Shown here piece after piece: positions 1-9,732 of a stretch of 64,000 nucleotides of DNA. The stretch is from NCBI RefSeq assembly GCF_032050975.1, contig NZ_CP116967.1:3035001-3099000 (forward strand), read 5' to 3'. The stretch comes from Candidatus Nitrospira allomarina (GTDB lineage Bacteria; Nitrospirota; Nitrospiria; Nitrospirales; UBA8639). Position numbers and translations under genes: made by a program. Positions within the stretch are counted from its first letter, which is position 1. Each line of letters begins with the position of its first letter. The notes beneath the pieces were generated by a model that saw nothing but the letters and a program-made list of their open reading frames with translations, ran no database searches and was not told the origin of the DNA.

Positions 1-1
1 G

Positions 2-544
2 GGTTACCTTTTTCCTGATACTTACCATTTTTCTCGCTTTACTCCGCCGGAATCCATTATTCGAACATTTGTTCATCGGTTTCATGATGTGATGATTCCA
101 GAATTCAAAGACCGGGCAATGGCCATGGGCATGACTCTTCAGGAGGTGTTGACCCTAGCCTCCGTGGTGGAAAAGGAAACGGGGCTGGCAGCCGAACGAC
201 CCTTGGTTGCCGGAGTATTTCATAATCGTCTCCGGCTGGGCATTCCCTTGCAGAGCGACCCCACCGTCATCTACGCCCTCGAATCGTTTGATGGAAATAT
301 TCGAAAAGCCGATCTGTCGGTAGATAGTCCCTACAACACCTACAAGGTACGCGGGCTTCCCCCTGGACCCATTGCTAATCCGGGTTTGGCTGCAATTCAT
401 GCTGCGCTCTATCCTACGACAACCGATTTTGTCTATTTTGTGGCACGGAACGATGGGAGTCATCAATTTTCTGTGACATTAGCGGATCATAATAAGGCGG
501 TAGACTTTTACCAACGACGATCGATGAGTAAACGTGCTTCGTAA
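2..544 (+). CDS. mltG: Endolytic murein transglycosylase MltG, 3' part only
   Basis: The 5' end lies outside the window; the reading frame is already open at base 2. The visible 180 residues are the catalytic C-terminal domain of the YceG/MltG family, which cleaves nascent peptidoglycan strands at the inner membrane and so helps set glycan length. Seen directly: the GYLFPDTY motif at the left edge, the ASVVEKET segment holding the family's catalytic Glu, and the later segments LQSDPTVIYAL, SPYNTY, GLPPGPIANPG and YFVARNDGSH, all family hallmarks. The gene ends with TAA directly before the next reading frame, so the RidA-like gene is probably co-transcribed. The N-terminal membrane anchor and LysM-like region cannot be seen. 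Confidence 0.95.
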   Translation, partial: GYLFPDTYHFSRFTPPESIIRTFVHRFHDVMIPEFKDRAMAMGMTLQEVLTLASVVEKETGLAAERPLVAGVFHNRLRLGIPLQSDPTVIYALESFDGNIRKADLSVDSPYNTYKVRGLPPGPIANPGLAAIHAALYPTTTDFVYFVARNDGSHQFSVTLADHNKAVDFYQRRSMSKRAS

Positions 545-568
545 GTGATTGATTGTGTAATATCCGTT

Positions 569-1033
569 ATGGGTGTTTATGAAGCAATAAGCCGACTGGG
601 ATTAAAGCTGCCTGCGGCACCTTGTCCAGTCGGGTCATATGTTCCGGCTCGTCAGGCAGGAGACTTAATCTTTGTGAGTGGGGTGCTGCCTTTTCGTGAC
701 GGGCAAATTGTGTACCCTGGAAAACTCGGGCGAGAGCTGACGGTAGAAGAAGGATCTGCTGCTGCCCAGTTAGCCATGCTAAATGGGTTAGCCATCCTTC
801 AAGAGATGATGGGAGATCTTGCCTGTCTCAAACAGGTGGTGCGTTTGACGGGGCATGTAGCGTCCGTGGAAGGTTTTGTGGATCAGCCTGCGGTGATTAA
901 CGGGGCTTCTGATTTGTTGGTTAAGCTGTTTGGAGATACCGGCCGTCATGCCAGATTAGCTCTTGGGGCATTCGAATTACCTCTTCATGCTCCAATTGAG
1001 CTTGAATTGATCGTTCAAGTGTCACACCCTTAA
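569..1033 (+). CDS. RidA/YjgF/UK114-family protein
   Basis: A protein of about 154 residues in the RidA (YjgF/UK114) superfamily. Family members deaminate reactive enamine/imine intermediates from PLP enzymes or act in related small-molecule chemistry. Visible family features are VGSYVPARQAGDLIFVSG near the N-terminus, a central helix region, and the C-terminal HARLALGAFELP...PIELELIV block, whose Arg corresponds to the substrate carboxylate-binding Arg of RidA. The longer N-terminus (ISRLGLKLPAAPCPVG) fits the sub-branch of about 150 residues rather than classic RidA of about 130. An in-frame GTG at 545 abuts the mltG stop. I prefer the ATG at 569 because the protein then starts like its family. 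No clear ribosome site is visible for either. Specific substrate unknown. Confidence 0.85.
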   Translation: MGVYEAISRLGLKLPAAPCPVGSYVPARQAGDLIFVSGVLPFRDGQIVYPGKLGRELTVEEGSAAAQLAMLNGLAILQEMMGDLACLKQVVRLTGHVASVEGFVDQPAVINGASDLLVKLFGDTGRHARLALGAFELPLHAPIELELIVQVSHP

Positions 1034-1547
1034 GCTGGTTCGTATTTCTTAATCATCCCTTCAGCGTGTGCCATCCCGACTCCTGCTTTGGTAAGGATTG
1101 ACTCCCCTTGGTCCTGTAGCCGCATCATTTGAGATTTCAGGGGTCGCTATGGTTGGATATCCGAATTGGTTCAGCGATATTTTTTTGGCTTGTTCAAATC
1201 GGAAGACCGCCATTAGGAGCGTCAGGAGATCTTTACATAATGTGGTGTGGGACTTTTTTACTCCCATTTGGTCCTAAAATGGCATTTGGTAAACGAAGAG
1301 TTTAGCTGAAAATCTATGATATAAAATGGCTGTGAATGTTCATCATTCTGTTGGTGCAGTTCTCTAAATTGACGCATGAAAAGATCGCTTGATATAGTCA
1401 TTGTGGACACCCGCTCTGACTTGGTTCCATCCCCTGTGTTGGTAGCCACGAAGTTGGGTTGGCTCCTCTTCTCAGTTTAATTTAATGAAGAAGTCCATTG
1501 TTCATACCTAATTCATTTTTTGAATCAATAAGCAAGGTTTGTTACCT
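1034..1547. other. Intergenic region, no gene recognised
   Basis: About 510 bases between the RidA-like gene and the TIG-repeat gene. Two short minus-strand frames (1061-1267 and 1258-1449) exist, but they have no convincing ribosome site and no recognisable protein character. The last 60 bases are AT-rich and probably carry the promoter of the secreted-protein pair. AGCAAGG at 1531-1537 is the ribosome site for the ATG at 1548. Confidence 0.5.
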
Positions 1548-3194
1548 ATGAAACGAGTTCGAAGTCTCATGAGCGTTGCCTTAGGTTTTTTTCTTTTTTC
1601 ATCAGTGGCCTATGCTGAAATGTTCCCTTCCGATGGACCGCCGGGCACGACAGTGACCATTAGTGGGGAAGGTTTTGGTGAATTTCAAAATACCCAGGCT
1701 AATCGAGTGGAATTTCAGGGGGTCTCGGCCCTCATTCAATCCTGGGAACCTGATTTCATTCTGGTTAAGGTGCCTTTGCACGCTCGTTCCGGCCCGGTAA
1801 TGGTTATCAACGGATCGGCCAAAAGAGAAGCCGGAATTTTTTCTGTTACTAATGTACGTATTGCCAGCTTGAATCCTTCGAAAGCCGAAGCGGGTTCCTT
1901 GCTCACGATTGTTGGTGAACATTTCGGCAATACGGCTGGGTCTCGTGATCCCAATACCATGTTCGGGGTCAATCAAGTGATAATCAATGGGATTCGGGCA
2001 GAGGTGCGGCGGTGGCGGCCTACCAAAATTGAAGTTCTCATTCCGGCTAATGCCAAGTCCGGTGATGTGGAAGTGCGCTTAGCGTCAAGCGACCCACTAC
2101 CGGATGGATCATGTTGTGCTCCTGTTGAGTATGCGGTTAGTAATGCCGTCCCTTTGACCATAATTCCTTCTATTGCCTTTGATCCTACTGAGGGCCCAAT
2201 CGGAAGTAAGGTCATACTGTCGGGTCAGGGGTTTGGAGAAAGCCGACCTGAAGATGGACGAATATATTTTGGCGGAAAGCCTGCGATCATTGCGCAGTGG
2301 TCCGATCGAACCATCGTGGCCCATGTGCCCTTAAATGCCCAATCAGGTTCTCTGATGCTCCATCGAGAAGGAAAGGAGCGGGAGATTGGAACATTTACCA
2401 TATTGACCAGTCAGATATCAGGAATGATTCCCCCTCAAGGACCAATTGGAACACTCGTGACGATTAAGGGGAAAAATTTTGGTGTGTATTCAGAAGCCGG
2501 CGGCACTGCATATGCCTTTGATTTTCTTTCCGGGGGCAACGGGGTGGAGATTGGGGGAGTGCCGGCTGTCATTCACCGTTGGCTTGATGAACAAATTGAT
2601 GTATGGGTGCCATTCAGCGCCAAAAGCGGGCCGGTAATCGTGAAACGTGGAGGAGCTACTCCTAAAATTGATGGCACCTGTTGTGAGCGACAAGAGATTG
2701 TGACATTAAAGGCAGGAGACTTTACTGTTGTTCAGCCGGAAATTCACTCCTATTCTCCTAAAGAAGCCGGCTTGGACGAAGTCGTGACTATTACTGGTAA
2801 GGGATTTGGTGAATTTTTGAAAATTTCCGAAGCCACTCGTTTATCTCTCAATCAGGATGCCCATGACTGGCATAATTATAGATTAGGGCAGGATGTGTCT
2901 CGCAGTGAGGTGTTGGTGAACGGCATTGCAACCCATGTCGAATCATGGACCGATACGGAGATTAGGATCCGTGTCCCTCGCCGTCCGGCCTTTGGTTTTG
3001 GAAACCCCGAAGGTTTTGAGCCTGACCTCACTAAAGGGGAACTGATTTTGAAGCGAGGGTCATGGGATATGCTCGATACCGGCGAATGCTGTACGCCCAA
3101 AAAGTATATTACTATCGTGGGGGGGCCATTTACGATTTTACAGAGAGGCCTTCCTGACAAAGATTATTGGAATGAAAAAGGGCGAGCCCAGTAA
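1548..3194 (+). CDS. Secreted IPT/TIG-repeat protein with paired cysteines
   Basis: An exported protein of 548 residues. Residues 1-23 form a clean signal peptide (MKRVRS..., hydrophobic core, cut after AYA). The rest is five IPT/TIG immunoglobulin-like repeats, each opening with a P..G..GT.VTI.G..FG pattern and containing a V..NG or VEFQG strand followed by IV.VP..A.SG. Such domains act in cell-surface binding and adhesion, or as structural spacers. An odd feature is an adjacent Cys-Cys (GSCCAP, GTCCER, GECCTP) near residues 188, 378 and 514, at the ends of repeats 2, 4 and 5. The ATG at 1548 is chosen over an upstream TTG because AAGG precedes it at good spacing and the signal peptide starts there. 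The stop overlaps the next start (TAATG), so the pair is translationally coupled. No membrane anchor or sortase-like signal is seen. Confidence 0.8.
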   Translation: MKRVRSLMSVALGFFLFSSVAYAEMFPSDGPPGTTVTISGEGFGEFQNTQANRVEFQGVSALIQSWEPDFILVKVPLHARSGPVMVINGSAKREAGIFSVTNVRIASLNPSKAEAGSLLTIVGEHFGNTAGSRDPNTMFGVNQVIINGIRAEVRRWRPTKIEVLIPANAKSGDVEVRLASSDPLPDGSCCAPVEYAVSNAVPLTIIPSIAFDPTEGPIGSKVILSGQGFGESRPEDGRIYFGGKPAIIAQWSDRTIVAHVPLNAQSGSLMLHREGKEREIGTFTILTSQISGMIPPQGPIGTLVTIKGKNFGVYSEAGGTAYAFDFLSGGNGVEIGGVPAVIHRWLDEQIDVWVPFSAKSGPVIVKRGGATPKIDGTCCERQEIVTLKAGDFTVVQPEIHSYSPKEAGLDEVVTITGKGFGEFLKISEATRLSLNQDAHDWHNYRLGQDVSRSEVLVNGIATHVESWTDTEIRIRVPRRPAFGFGNPEGFEPDLTKGELILKRGSWDMLDTGECCTPKKYITIVGGPFTILQRGLPDKDYWNEKGRAQ

Positions 3195-4231
3195 TGAATT
3201 CTGGCATGATTGGGAAACTTGATCTAATGAAAAATCTCCCTGACTGGAATCGAATGGTGAAAGGTCTGTGTGTGTTGGGAGTTCTTGCTGGTATAGCCTT
3301 AGTTGTGAACCCTCAGCCAACCTTTCCTCAAACCACTCCGTCTGCCCTCACACTCCAGACCAGTCCTACCAAGGTGACTTTTCTTGGTGTGCATTTTCTG
3401 GATGCCAGGAAGGGATGGATCGTTGGAGCAGGAGGAACGATTCTTCACACCGACGATGGTGGAGCTACCTGGAATTCGAGCCCTCGACGCACCAATGCGT
3501 TATTAACTGCGGTGACTTTTGCTGATGCAACGCACGGATGGATTCTTGGACAAAACGGAACGATATTACATACTGTAGATGGTGGAAAACAGTGGATCCC
3601 GCAGGAGAGTGGGACAAATGGAACGCTCTACGCGGCTGATTTTCTTACACCTGAACATGGATGGGTGGTCGGTTCCCGTGGCGTCATTTTACACACTGAA
3701 GACGGGGGAGAGAGCTGGGCTGATCAGGTGAGTGGGACGACAGCAGATCTCTTTGGTGTTCATTTTCTTAATGAAAAACATGGTTGGGCTGTTGGTGCCC
3801 TTGGTGTCATCTTGGCGACTACTGACGGGGGAAAGAGTTGGGGGCTCCAGACCACCAATAATCCCGCCACATTTTTTGATATTGTGTTTACGGATAATGT
3901 GGCTGGATGGGTTGTTGGGACGCAGGGAACTATGTTCCAAACGCTGAATGGAGGCGAAGTATGGGTTGATCACACTCGACCCTGTGGAAGTCCATGCATT
4001 AAACCAGCCGATTTGGTGAATATTAGTTTTATAAACCCCCTGGTTGGTCGAATTGTTGGTGAGCGGGGGACCATTTTAGAGACTCACAACGCCGGCTTTA
4101 CATGGCAGGAAATCGAACCCCTAAACTCTGAAACCCTGTACGCTCAATCATTCCTTGAACTTTCCAATGGGTTTGCTGTGGGAGACCATGGGACGATCAT
4201 TCGTTTGAATTCTTCGCCATCTCATCCCTAG
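3194..4231 (+). CDS. Ycf48-like/BNR-type beta-propeller exported protein
   Basis: A 345-residue exported protein with an N-terminal hydrophobic stretch (about residues 21-42) followed by a low-complexity linker. It then has six full repeats and a partial seventh of the pattern GW.VG..GTILHT.DGG..W (for example GWIVGAGGTILHTDDGG and GWVVGSRGVILHTEDGG), the signature of the photosystem II assembly factor Ycf48/HCF136 and related BNR/sialidase-type propellers. Outside phototrophs such proteins are periplasmic or outer-surface propellers of unknown job, and nothing here suggests photosynthesis. The start overlaps the stop of the TIG-repeat gene, so the two exported proteins are probably made together and may interact. 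Later in-frame ATGs at 3206 and 3227 could also serve as starts. Confidence 0.8.
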   Translation: MNSGMIGKLDLMKNLPDWNRMVKGLCVLGVLAGIALVVNPQPTFPQTTPSALTLQTSPTKVTFLGVHFLDARKGWIVGAGGTILHTDDGGATWNSSPRRTNALLTAVTFADATHGWILGQNGTILHTVDGGKQWIPQESGTNGTLYAADFLTPEHGWVVGSRGVILHTEDGGESWADQVSGTTADLFGVHFLNEKHGWAVGALGVILATTDGGKSWGLQTTNNPATFFDIVFTDNVAGWVVGTQGTMFQTLNGGEVWVDHTRPCGSPCIKPADLVNISFINPLVGRIVGERGTILETHNAGFTWQEIEPLNSETLYAQSFLELSNGFAVGDHGTIIRLNSSPSHP

Positions 4232-4254
4232 TGCTGGGCGCTTCGGTTTAATTC

Positions 4255-4989
4255 TCACAGATAGTTAAGTCTGGCTTGTAGAATGACTAATGAAGCCAGG
4301 CTGGCTGTTTCTGCTCGTAAAATTCCCTGTCCCAACGTGGCAAAAACAACATTCAGGTTCTTGGCTATTTGTCGTTCCTCTTTCGTCCAACCTCCTTCTG
4401 GACCGATGAGCACCGTCATGCCATTTGGATCATCAGATGGTAAGGCTATGGTCGATAGTGAAGCCGTCTCCTGCCGCTCGGCCAACATAATTTGTAACCC
4501 TTTATTTTTCTGCCGTAGAAAATCCTGGAAGGTCTGTATGGGAAGTATCTTTGGGATGCTCCATCGCTCACTTTGCTGTGCGGCTTCCAATGCAATGCGA
4601 TCCCAACGTTCCTGATAATTCTTTGCATGTGATGGATACACTCGTGGAATAACTCTTTCGGTAATCAGTGGTACAAGTGCGTGGACCCCAAGTTCGGTGG
4701 CTTTTTGGATGACCCAGGCCATTTTTTCCCCTTTTAAAACGGCTTGTGCCAAGATAATTGGGGTAGTGGAGGAGAGCGGGGATTTTTGGATACTTAGAAC
4801 CGTCGAGTAGAGAGCCTGCTTGGTTATTTGAAGAATTGTGGTATGGTATCGACAATTTTGCTCATCATTTAGAATCAGCTGGTCTCCCGGTCTCATTCGT
4901 AAACTTTTTGAAAGATGACTGAATAAGGGGTCGGAGATCGTGATTCTTTCATCATCAACCTGGGTTGAATGAATGAAAAAGACGGGCAT
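4255..4989 (-). CDS. rsmE: 16S rRNA (uracil1498-N3)-methyltransferase RsmE
   Basis: A 244-residue SPOUT-class methyltransferase that methylates N3 of U1498 in 16S rRNA using SAM. The N-terminal PUA-like part starts MPVFFIHSTQ and contains HLSKSLRMRPGDQLIL. The C-terminal trefoil-knot SAM site shows the family blocks KATELGVHALVPLITERVI, GPEGGWTKEE and LGQGILRAETAS. I place the start at the ATG at 4987-4989 rather than further upstream, because RsmE proteins begin at this point and the longer frame would run through the dnaJ stop region. It lies 40 bases after dnaJ on the same strand, so it is probably the last gene of the grpE-dnaK-dnaJ-rsmE unit, a common bacterial arrangement. Confidence 0.93.
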   Translation of the reverse strand: MPVFFIHSTQVDDERITISDPLFSHLSKSLRMRPGDQLILNDEQNCRYHTTILQITKQALYSTVLSIQKSPLSSTTPIILAQAVLKGEKMAWVIQKATELGVHALVPLITERVIPRVYPSHAKNYQERWDRIALEAAQQSERWSIPKILPIQTFQDFLRQKNKGLQIMLAERQETASLSTIALPSDDPNGMTVLIGPEGGWTKEERQIAKNLNVVFATLGQGILRAETASLASLVILQARLNYL

Positions 4990-5029
4990 CTGTTTCCGTG
5001 AGGGGGGGAGAGGCAGTAAAAGCGGCAGG

Positions 5030-6154
5030 TTAATCAAACATGTTTTTAACTTTATCGAACAGGCCTTCTCCTTGCGTGTCCGTAGAGATTCCGCACTCCT
5101 CCGCATAAGCGGAAAGAAGTTCGTGTTGTTTTGGGGTTAGTTTTGTAGGAATTTGAATTTTAGTCCGAATCAGTTGATCGCCACGAGTTTGGGACTTAAG
5201 CCCGGGAGCACCCAACCCTTTGAGCCGGAGAATTTGATCGTGTTGGGTCCCTGCGGGGATTTTTACCATGGTGGTTCCACTTAATGTAGGCACTTCGACT
5301 TTTCCCCCAAGTGTCGCTGTTACAAAATCCAAGCGAAGGTCATAGAGTATCTCTTGGCCCTTCCGTTGAAAGTGTGGATGAGGCCGTACATTGAGCGCCA
5401 CATACAAATCTCCAGGAGGTCCGCCATTCATGCCATGTTCGCCTTCATGGGAAAGTCGAAGTCTCATGCCGGATTCGACTCCAGCTGGAATGGTAACTGC
5501 TAAAAGCCGTTCCTTGTGAACGCGTCTTTGTCCTCTGCATGTCTTGCATGGGTCAGCAATGACTTGACCTGACCCTTGGCATTGCCCACAGGTTCGATTA
5601 ATGGTGAAAAAACCCTGTTGCAACCGTATTTGTCCAGCCCCTCGGCATGCGGAACAGGGTTTGACGCCTTGATCGGATTTCGCGCCAGTTCCATGGCAGG
5701 TTTCACAGACCTCCCAACGAGGAATTTTGAGTTTGGCTTCCTTGCCGTTAATGGCCTCTTCAAAGGAAATTTCTAAGTTATATTGAAGATCATTGCCCTG
5801 TTCGGCTCGATTATGCCCTCTGCCTCCACCGAAAAAGTCCTCAAAGATATCCCCAAACATATCTCCGAAGCCGCCACCTCCAAACCCGAATCCATCGGCT
5901 CCTCCTCCCTGGCCAGCCGCTGCATGACCGAACATGTCATATTTTCTTCGGCGATCTGGGTCGCTGAGCACTTCATAGGCTTCCCCGGCTTCCTTGAACT
6001 TTTCCTCAGCCGCTTTTTTCTGAACTGGGTCGGCATGCAAGTCCGGGTGATGTTGCCTGGCAAGTTTTCTAAAACCTTTTTTAATGTCTTCTTCCGAGGC
6101 ATTGCGGTCCACCCCGAGAATTTCATAATAATCTCGTTTTTGGGTCTGTGCCAT
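5030..6154 (-). CDS. dnaJ: Chaperone protein DnaJ
   Basis: A 374-residue full-length type I Hsp40. It has an N-terminal J domain ([22 protein letters not shown] in QHHPDLH), a Gly/Phe-rich linker ([17 protein letters not shown]), four zinc-finger repeats ([32 protein letters not shown]), and a C-terminal substrate-binding and dimerisation region. It stimulates DnaK ATPase and delivers unfolded clients in the cytoplasm. The fourth repeat has Arg instead of the last Gly (CxxCxGxR), a common variant. It follows dnaK by about 60 bases on the same strand and precedes rsmE. Confidence 0.97.
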   Translation of the reverse strand: MAQTQKRDYYEILGVDRNASEEDIKKGFRKLARQHHPDLHADPVQKKAAEEKFKEAGEAYEVLSDPDRRRKYDMFGHAAAGQGGGADGFGFGGGGFGDMFGDIFEDFFGGGRGHNRAEQGNDLQYNLEISFEEAINGKEAKLKIPRWEVCETCHGTGAKSDQGVKPCSACRGAGQIRLQQGFFTINRTCGQCQGSGQVIADPCKTCRGQRRVHKERLLAVTIPAGVESGMRLRLSHEGEHGMNGGPPGDLYVALNVRPHPHFQRKGQEILYDLRLDFVTATLGGKVEVPTLSGTTMVKIPAGTQHDQILRLKGLGAPGLKSQTRGDQLIRTKIQIPTKLTPKQHELLSAYAEECGISTDTQGEGLFDKVKNMFD

Positions 6155-6213
6155 CAGTGTTTTCCAAAGGTGGAATAAGGTATGCCCGTCTGCATCAATC
6201 TGCTCAAAAGTCT

Positions 6214-8145
6214 TTAATTTTTGCCTTTATCAACTTCTTCAAATTCTGCATCTACAACTTTTTCCTCACTGCCAGCGCTGTCTCCGCCAGTTGTTCCAGG
6301 GCCGTCTTCTGGTCCAGAGCCGCTGGCAGAGGCATCCGTCGAAGCCTTTTTGTACATTTCCTCTGCTAATTTATGAGAGGCGGTGGTGAGGTTTTGCATG
6401 GCGGTTTTAATCGCTTCGAGGTCCGTTCCCTCCATAGCTTTACGAAGTGCGTCTACCGCCTCGGTGATGTTGGACTTCTCCGTTTCCTCAATCTTGTCTC
6501 CATGTTCGCTCAAATTCTTTTCTGTACTATAAATAAGGGTATCGGCTTGATTCTTGACTTCGACCAATTCCCGTTTCTTTTTGTCTTCTTCGGTATGACT
6601 TTGAGCTTCCTTAACCAAACGCTCAACTTCTTCCTTACTTAATCCGCTAGATGCCGTGATCTTGATTGATTGTTCTTTTTGCGTGGCCATATCTTTGGCT
6701 GAGACATGCACAATGCCATTAGCGTCGATATCAAATGTAACCTCAATTTGCGGAACACCTCTTGGTGCCATCGGAAGTCCCACTAAATCAAACTGTCCCA
6801 ATAGCTTATTGTCATTGGCCATTTCCCGCTCACCTTGAAAGACTCTGATGGTCACGGCAGTTTGGTTGTCGGCGGCTGTTGAAAAAATTTGACCCTTTTT
6901 GGTGGGGATGGTGGTGTTGCGTTCGATGAGTTTTGTAAAGATTCCCCCTAATGTTTCGATGCCGAGTGAAAGCGGGGTGACATCCAATAACAGGACATCC
7001 TTCACATCTCCCTTGAGGACTCCACCCTGAATGGCCGCACCGATTGCCACGACTTCATCAGGATTCACTCCACGGTGGGGTTCTTTTCCAAAAAATTGCT
7101 TAACTCGTTCAATCACTTTCGGCATCCGAGTCATTCCACCTACCAAGACGATTTCATTAATGTCGCTGGTGGTCATATCCGCATCGGCCAGAGCTTTTTT
7201 GCAAGGTTCGATTGTTCGCTCAATTAAATCATTCACCAATTGCTCGTATTTTGACCTGGTGAGTTTAAGTACCAAATGTTTTGGTCCACTGGCATCAGCG
7301 GTGATGAAGGGTAGATTTATTTCGGTTTCTTGGGAGGAGGAAAGCTCGATTTTTGCCCGTTCGGCTGCTTCTTTCAGTCGTTGCAGGGCCATTCGATCAT
7401 TCCGTAAATCGATTCCTTGATCTTTTTTGAATTCTTCAACTAACCAATCCATGACCCGAAGATCAAAGTCGTCTCCGCCCAAAAAGGTATCACCATTTGT
7501 GGACTTGACTTCAAAGACGCCTTCTCCAATTTCTAGAATGGAAACGTCAAAGGTTCCACCGCCGAGATCGTAGACCGCGATACGTTCATCTTTTTTCTTG
7601 TCGAGCCCATAGGCGAGAGATGCTGCAGTCGGCTCATTAATGATGCGCAAGACATTTAATCCCGCGATTTTCCCTGCGTCCTTGGTAGCCTGGCGTTGGC
7701 TATCATCAAAATAGGCTGGGACCGTAATGACAGCATCCGTCACCTTTTCTCCCAAATAATCTTCAGCGGTTTGCTTCATTTTTTGAAGAATCATGGCGGA
7801 AACTTCTGCTGGACTATAGCTTTTCCCTCGAATGATGACGTGGGCGTCCCCATTAGCACCTTCGGCCGTTTTATAGGATAGTCGATTTGCGGCATTTTTG
7901 ACTTCGGAAGAAGAATACTTTCTTCCCATTAGACGTTTCACCGAATAAATAGTGTTTTCCGGATTGGTTATGGCTTGCCGTTTGGCAATCTGTCCGACCA
8001 ATCGTTCGTCTTTGTCGGTCAAAGCAACAACCGAAGGGGTAGTCCGTCCGCCTTCCGAATTGGCAATGACTGTTGGGTCTCCACCGCTCATTACAGCCAC
8101 GCAAGAATTTGTTGTTCCTAAATCAATCCCAATAATTTTGCTCAT
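6214..8145 (-). CDS. dnaK: Chaperone protein DnaK (Hsp70)
   Basis: A 643-residue Hsp70. The actin-like ATPase domain starts [15 protein letters not shown] and has the phosphate loops [13 protein letters not shown] and [10 protein letters not shown]. It is followed by the linker [14 protein letters not shown], the substrate-binding beta domain and an alpha-helical lid. The C-terminus ends in the typical acidic DAEFEEVD followed by a short KGKN tail. With DnaJ and GrpE it folds and refolds cytoplasmic proteins. The start ATG overlaps the grpE stop by four bases (ATGA), implying translational coupling. Length and domain order are normal. Confidence 0.98.
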   Translation of the reverse strand: MSKIIGIDLGTTNSCVAVMSGGDPTVIANSEGGRTTPSVVALTDKDERLVGQIAKRQAITNPENTIYSVKRLMGRKYSSSEVKNAANRLSYKTAEGANGDAHVIIRGKSYSPAEVSAMILQKMKQTAEDYLGEKVTDAVITVPAYFDDSQRQATKDAGKIAGLNVLRIINEPTAASLAYGLDKKKDERIAVYDLGGGTFDVSILEIGEGVFEVKSTNGDTFLGGDDFDLRVMDWLVEEFKKDQGIDLRNDRMALQRLKEAAERAKIELSSSQETEINLPFITADASGPKHLVLKLTRSKYEQLVNDLIERTIEPCKKALADADMTTSDINEIVLVGGMTRMPKVIERVKQFFGKEPHRGVNPDEVVAIGAAIQGGVLKGDVKDVLLLDVTPLSLGIETLGGIFTKLIERNTTIPTKKGQIFSTAADNQTAVTIRVFQGEREMANDNKLLGQFDLVGLPMAPRGVPQIEVTFDIDANGIVHVSAKDMATQKEQSIKITASSGLSKEEVERLVKEAQSHTEEDKKKRELVEVKNQADTLIYSTEKNLSEHGDKIEETEKSNITEAVDALRKAMEGTDLEAIKTAMQNLTTASHKLAEEMYKKASTDASASGSGPEDGPGTTGGDSAGSEEKVVDAEFEEVDKGKN

Positions 8146-8747
8146 ACGTGTATTCCTCCCTCTTCACCGGATTCTTCAGTCGAACCAGGTTCTGTCAGTT
8201 CTGATTTTTCTTTCGCCACGCTTACCATAGCCGGACGTAAAATGCGATCGTGCAATAAATATCCTTTTTGAAATTCCTCGATCACCGTGTTTGGCTTCAT
8301 GTTTTCCGATTCCACCTGGGTCACCGCTTGATGAATAGCAGGATCAAATGAGTTTCCTGCAGTGTTTAGTTGTCGAACGCCAACTTTGCTTACGGTTTCC
8401 AGAAATTGTTTGTGGGTAAGCTCTACCCCCTCTAGTAAGGGGCCACTCGTTCCTGCATCTTTCGCGCATTGAATGGCCCGCTCAAGGTTATCAATAATAG
8501 GAAGTAAATTTTTCAATAATGATTCATTGCCAAATCGAATAGAATCGCTCTGATCCCGCTGGGCTCGGCGTTTGTAGTTTTCAAATTCTGCGGCCAGGCG
8601 TAAATATTTATCTCGGAAAATTTGAAGTTCTTCTTCTGGCGTTCCGCCATTTTCAGAAGCACTTTCTGATGTGTCCTCGTTCGAATGTTCTTGAGGACTG
8701 ACTTCTTCTGTAGTCACTTCTCCAGTAGTTTCCTCTGTTGAAGACAT
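8142..8747 (-). CDS. grpE: Nucleotide exchange factor GrpE
   Basis: A 201-residue protein that releases ADP from DnaK. The acidic disordered N-terminus (Glu/Thr/Ser-rich, about 45 residues) is followed by the long dimerisation helix ([18 protein letters not shown]) and the C-terminal beta domain with [12 protein letters not shown] and [15 protein letters not shown]. The frame is open further upstream to 8804. I choose the ATG at 8745-8747 because AAAAGGGAAAA sits just before it at proper spacing, whereas the two upstream candidates have no ribosome site. First gene of the dnaK operon here. No hrcA precedes it. Confidence 0.95.
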   Translation of the reverse strand: MSSTEETTGEVTTEEVSPQEHSNEDTSESASENGGTPEEELQIFRDKYLRLAAEFENYKRRAQRDQSDSIRFGNESLLKNLLPIIDNLERAIQCAKDAGTSGPLLEGVELTHKQFLETVSKVGVRQLNTAGNSFDPAIHQAVTQVESENMKPNTVIEEFQKGYLLHDRILRPAMVSVAKEKSELTEPGSTEESGEEGGIHV

Positions 8748-8824
8748 GGTTTTCCCTTTTCCCGATTGTTGCGTCATAAATGACCAGTAAGAAGAGAGAG
8801 ACATTCAAATTGCTTATCGCAAGT

Positions 8825-8852
8825 TAGATAGTCACTTCATCTGGCAAGTCAA
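8825..8852 (-). promoter_or_regulatory. Likely sigma-70-type promoter of grpE-dnaK-dnaJ-rsmE
   Basis: Reading the minus strand, TTGACT (8852-8847) is separated by 16 bases from TATCTA (8830-8825), about 75 bases before the grpE start. No CIRCE inverted repeat (TTAGCACTC-N9-GAGTGCTAA) and no obvious heat-shock sigma-32 type promoter is seen in the gap, so how this operon is heat-induced, if it is, remains open. Confidence 0.45.
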
Positions 8853-8915
8853 CCCATCCTCTTAAATTTCTTATGATTTTTGGTAAGCTAAAGTATTTAT
8901 AAATCTGGAGATGAG

Positions 8916-9692
8916 TTATCCACAGGAAGGGTTCATGCGATCATAGAGGAGCTTTAAGCCCTCTAATGTCAGGTTGGGTCTAACCTCCTGAATAGTGTGA
9001 GAAATTGGAACAATTGTTTGGGCCAGCCCGCCAGTCGCGATGACAAGTGGGGATTCTCCGATTTCCTGTTGAATTCTCCTCACGATTTCATCAACCAATC
9101 CAGCATATCCATACATGATTCCTGCCTGCATACTGGAAGTCGTATCTTTTCCAATCACGGATGCCGGGATAACCAAATCAACTTTTGGAAGCTTTGCTGT
9201 TTTGGTGTGTAGGGTATCTGCTGCGCTTTTTAAGCCAGGGGCAATGGTTCCACCTAGGTACTCGGCTTGTTGTGTGACGATACAAAATGTGGTCGCGGTC
9301 CCAAAATCAACAATAATCAGATATCGTTTATACCGAGCAAATGCTGCGGCCGCATTGACGAGACGGTCTGTCCCGATTTCCTCTGGATTATTGTACTGGA
9401 GGATGAGCCCATGAGGACATGCGCTGGTGACGATTAGAGGTGATTGTCCGAATAATGATTGGGCCAACATGTCGAAAATATGTGTGAGAGGGGGGACCAC
9501 ACTAGTGACGATACAGCCTAGGATGTCTTCTGGCAGGATTTTATGAAATTGAAGGAGGGACCGAAAGATAATGCTATATTCATCAGGAGTCTTGGAATTG
9601 TCGGTGGATAAGCGCCAGTGTGAGATCAGGGTGCTGTCTTGAAAAACCCCACAGACAATTTGTGAGTTTCCAATGTCGATGGCTAAAAGCAT
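8916..9692 (-). CDS. coaX: Type III pantothenate kinase CoaX
   Basis: A 258-residue ASKHA-fold kinase that phosphorylates pantothenate in the first step of coenzyme A synthesis. The phosphate-1 motif MLLAIDIGNSQIVCGVF is at the N-terminus, and the family blocks IVDFGTATTFCIV, GGTIAPGLKSAADTLHTKTAKLP and VIATGGLA follow. Length is standard for CoaX. AAGGAGA lies about 12 bases before the start codon. It follows birA on the same strand at a 40-base gap; birA-coaX neighbours are common in bacteria (known from other genomes). Confidence 0.95.
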   Translation of the reverse strand: MLLAIDIGNSQIVCGVFQDSTLISHWRLSTDNSKTPDEYSIIFRSLLQFHKILPEDILGCIVTSVVPPLTHIFDMLAQSLFGQSPLIVTSACPHGLILQYNNPEEIGTDRLVNAAAAFARYKRYLIIVDFGTATTFCIVTQQAEYLGGTIAPGLKSAADTLHTKTAKLPKVDLVIPASVIGKDTTSSMQAGIMYGYAGLVDEIVRRIQQEIGESPLVIATGGLAQTIVPISHTIQEVRPNLTLEGLKLLYDRMNPSCG

Positions 9693-9732
9693 AAAAAAGG
9701 TCTCTCCTTTTGAGCAGTCCTTCAGAGATGGG

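Noticed and set aside
1061-1449. Two minus-strand short frames
   Set aside because: No ribosome site at proper distance and no protein character; probably chance frames in an intergenic region.
3194-4231. Photosystem II assembly role for the Ycf48-like protein
   Set aside because: No photosynthesis genes are present; this propeller family occurs widely in non-phototrophs.
8748-8915. CIRCE/HrcA operator before grpE
   Set aside because: No TTAGCACTC-N9-GAGTGCTAA repeat, and no hrcA upstream.
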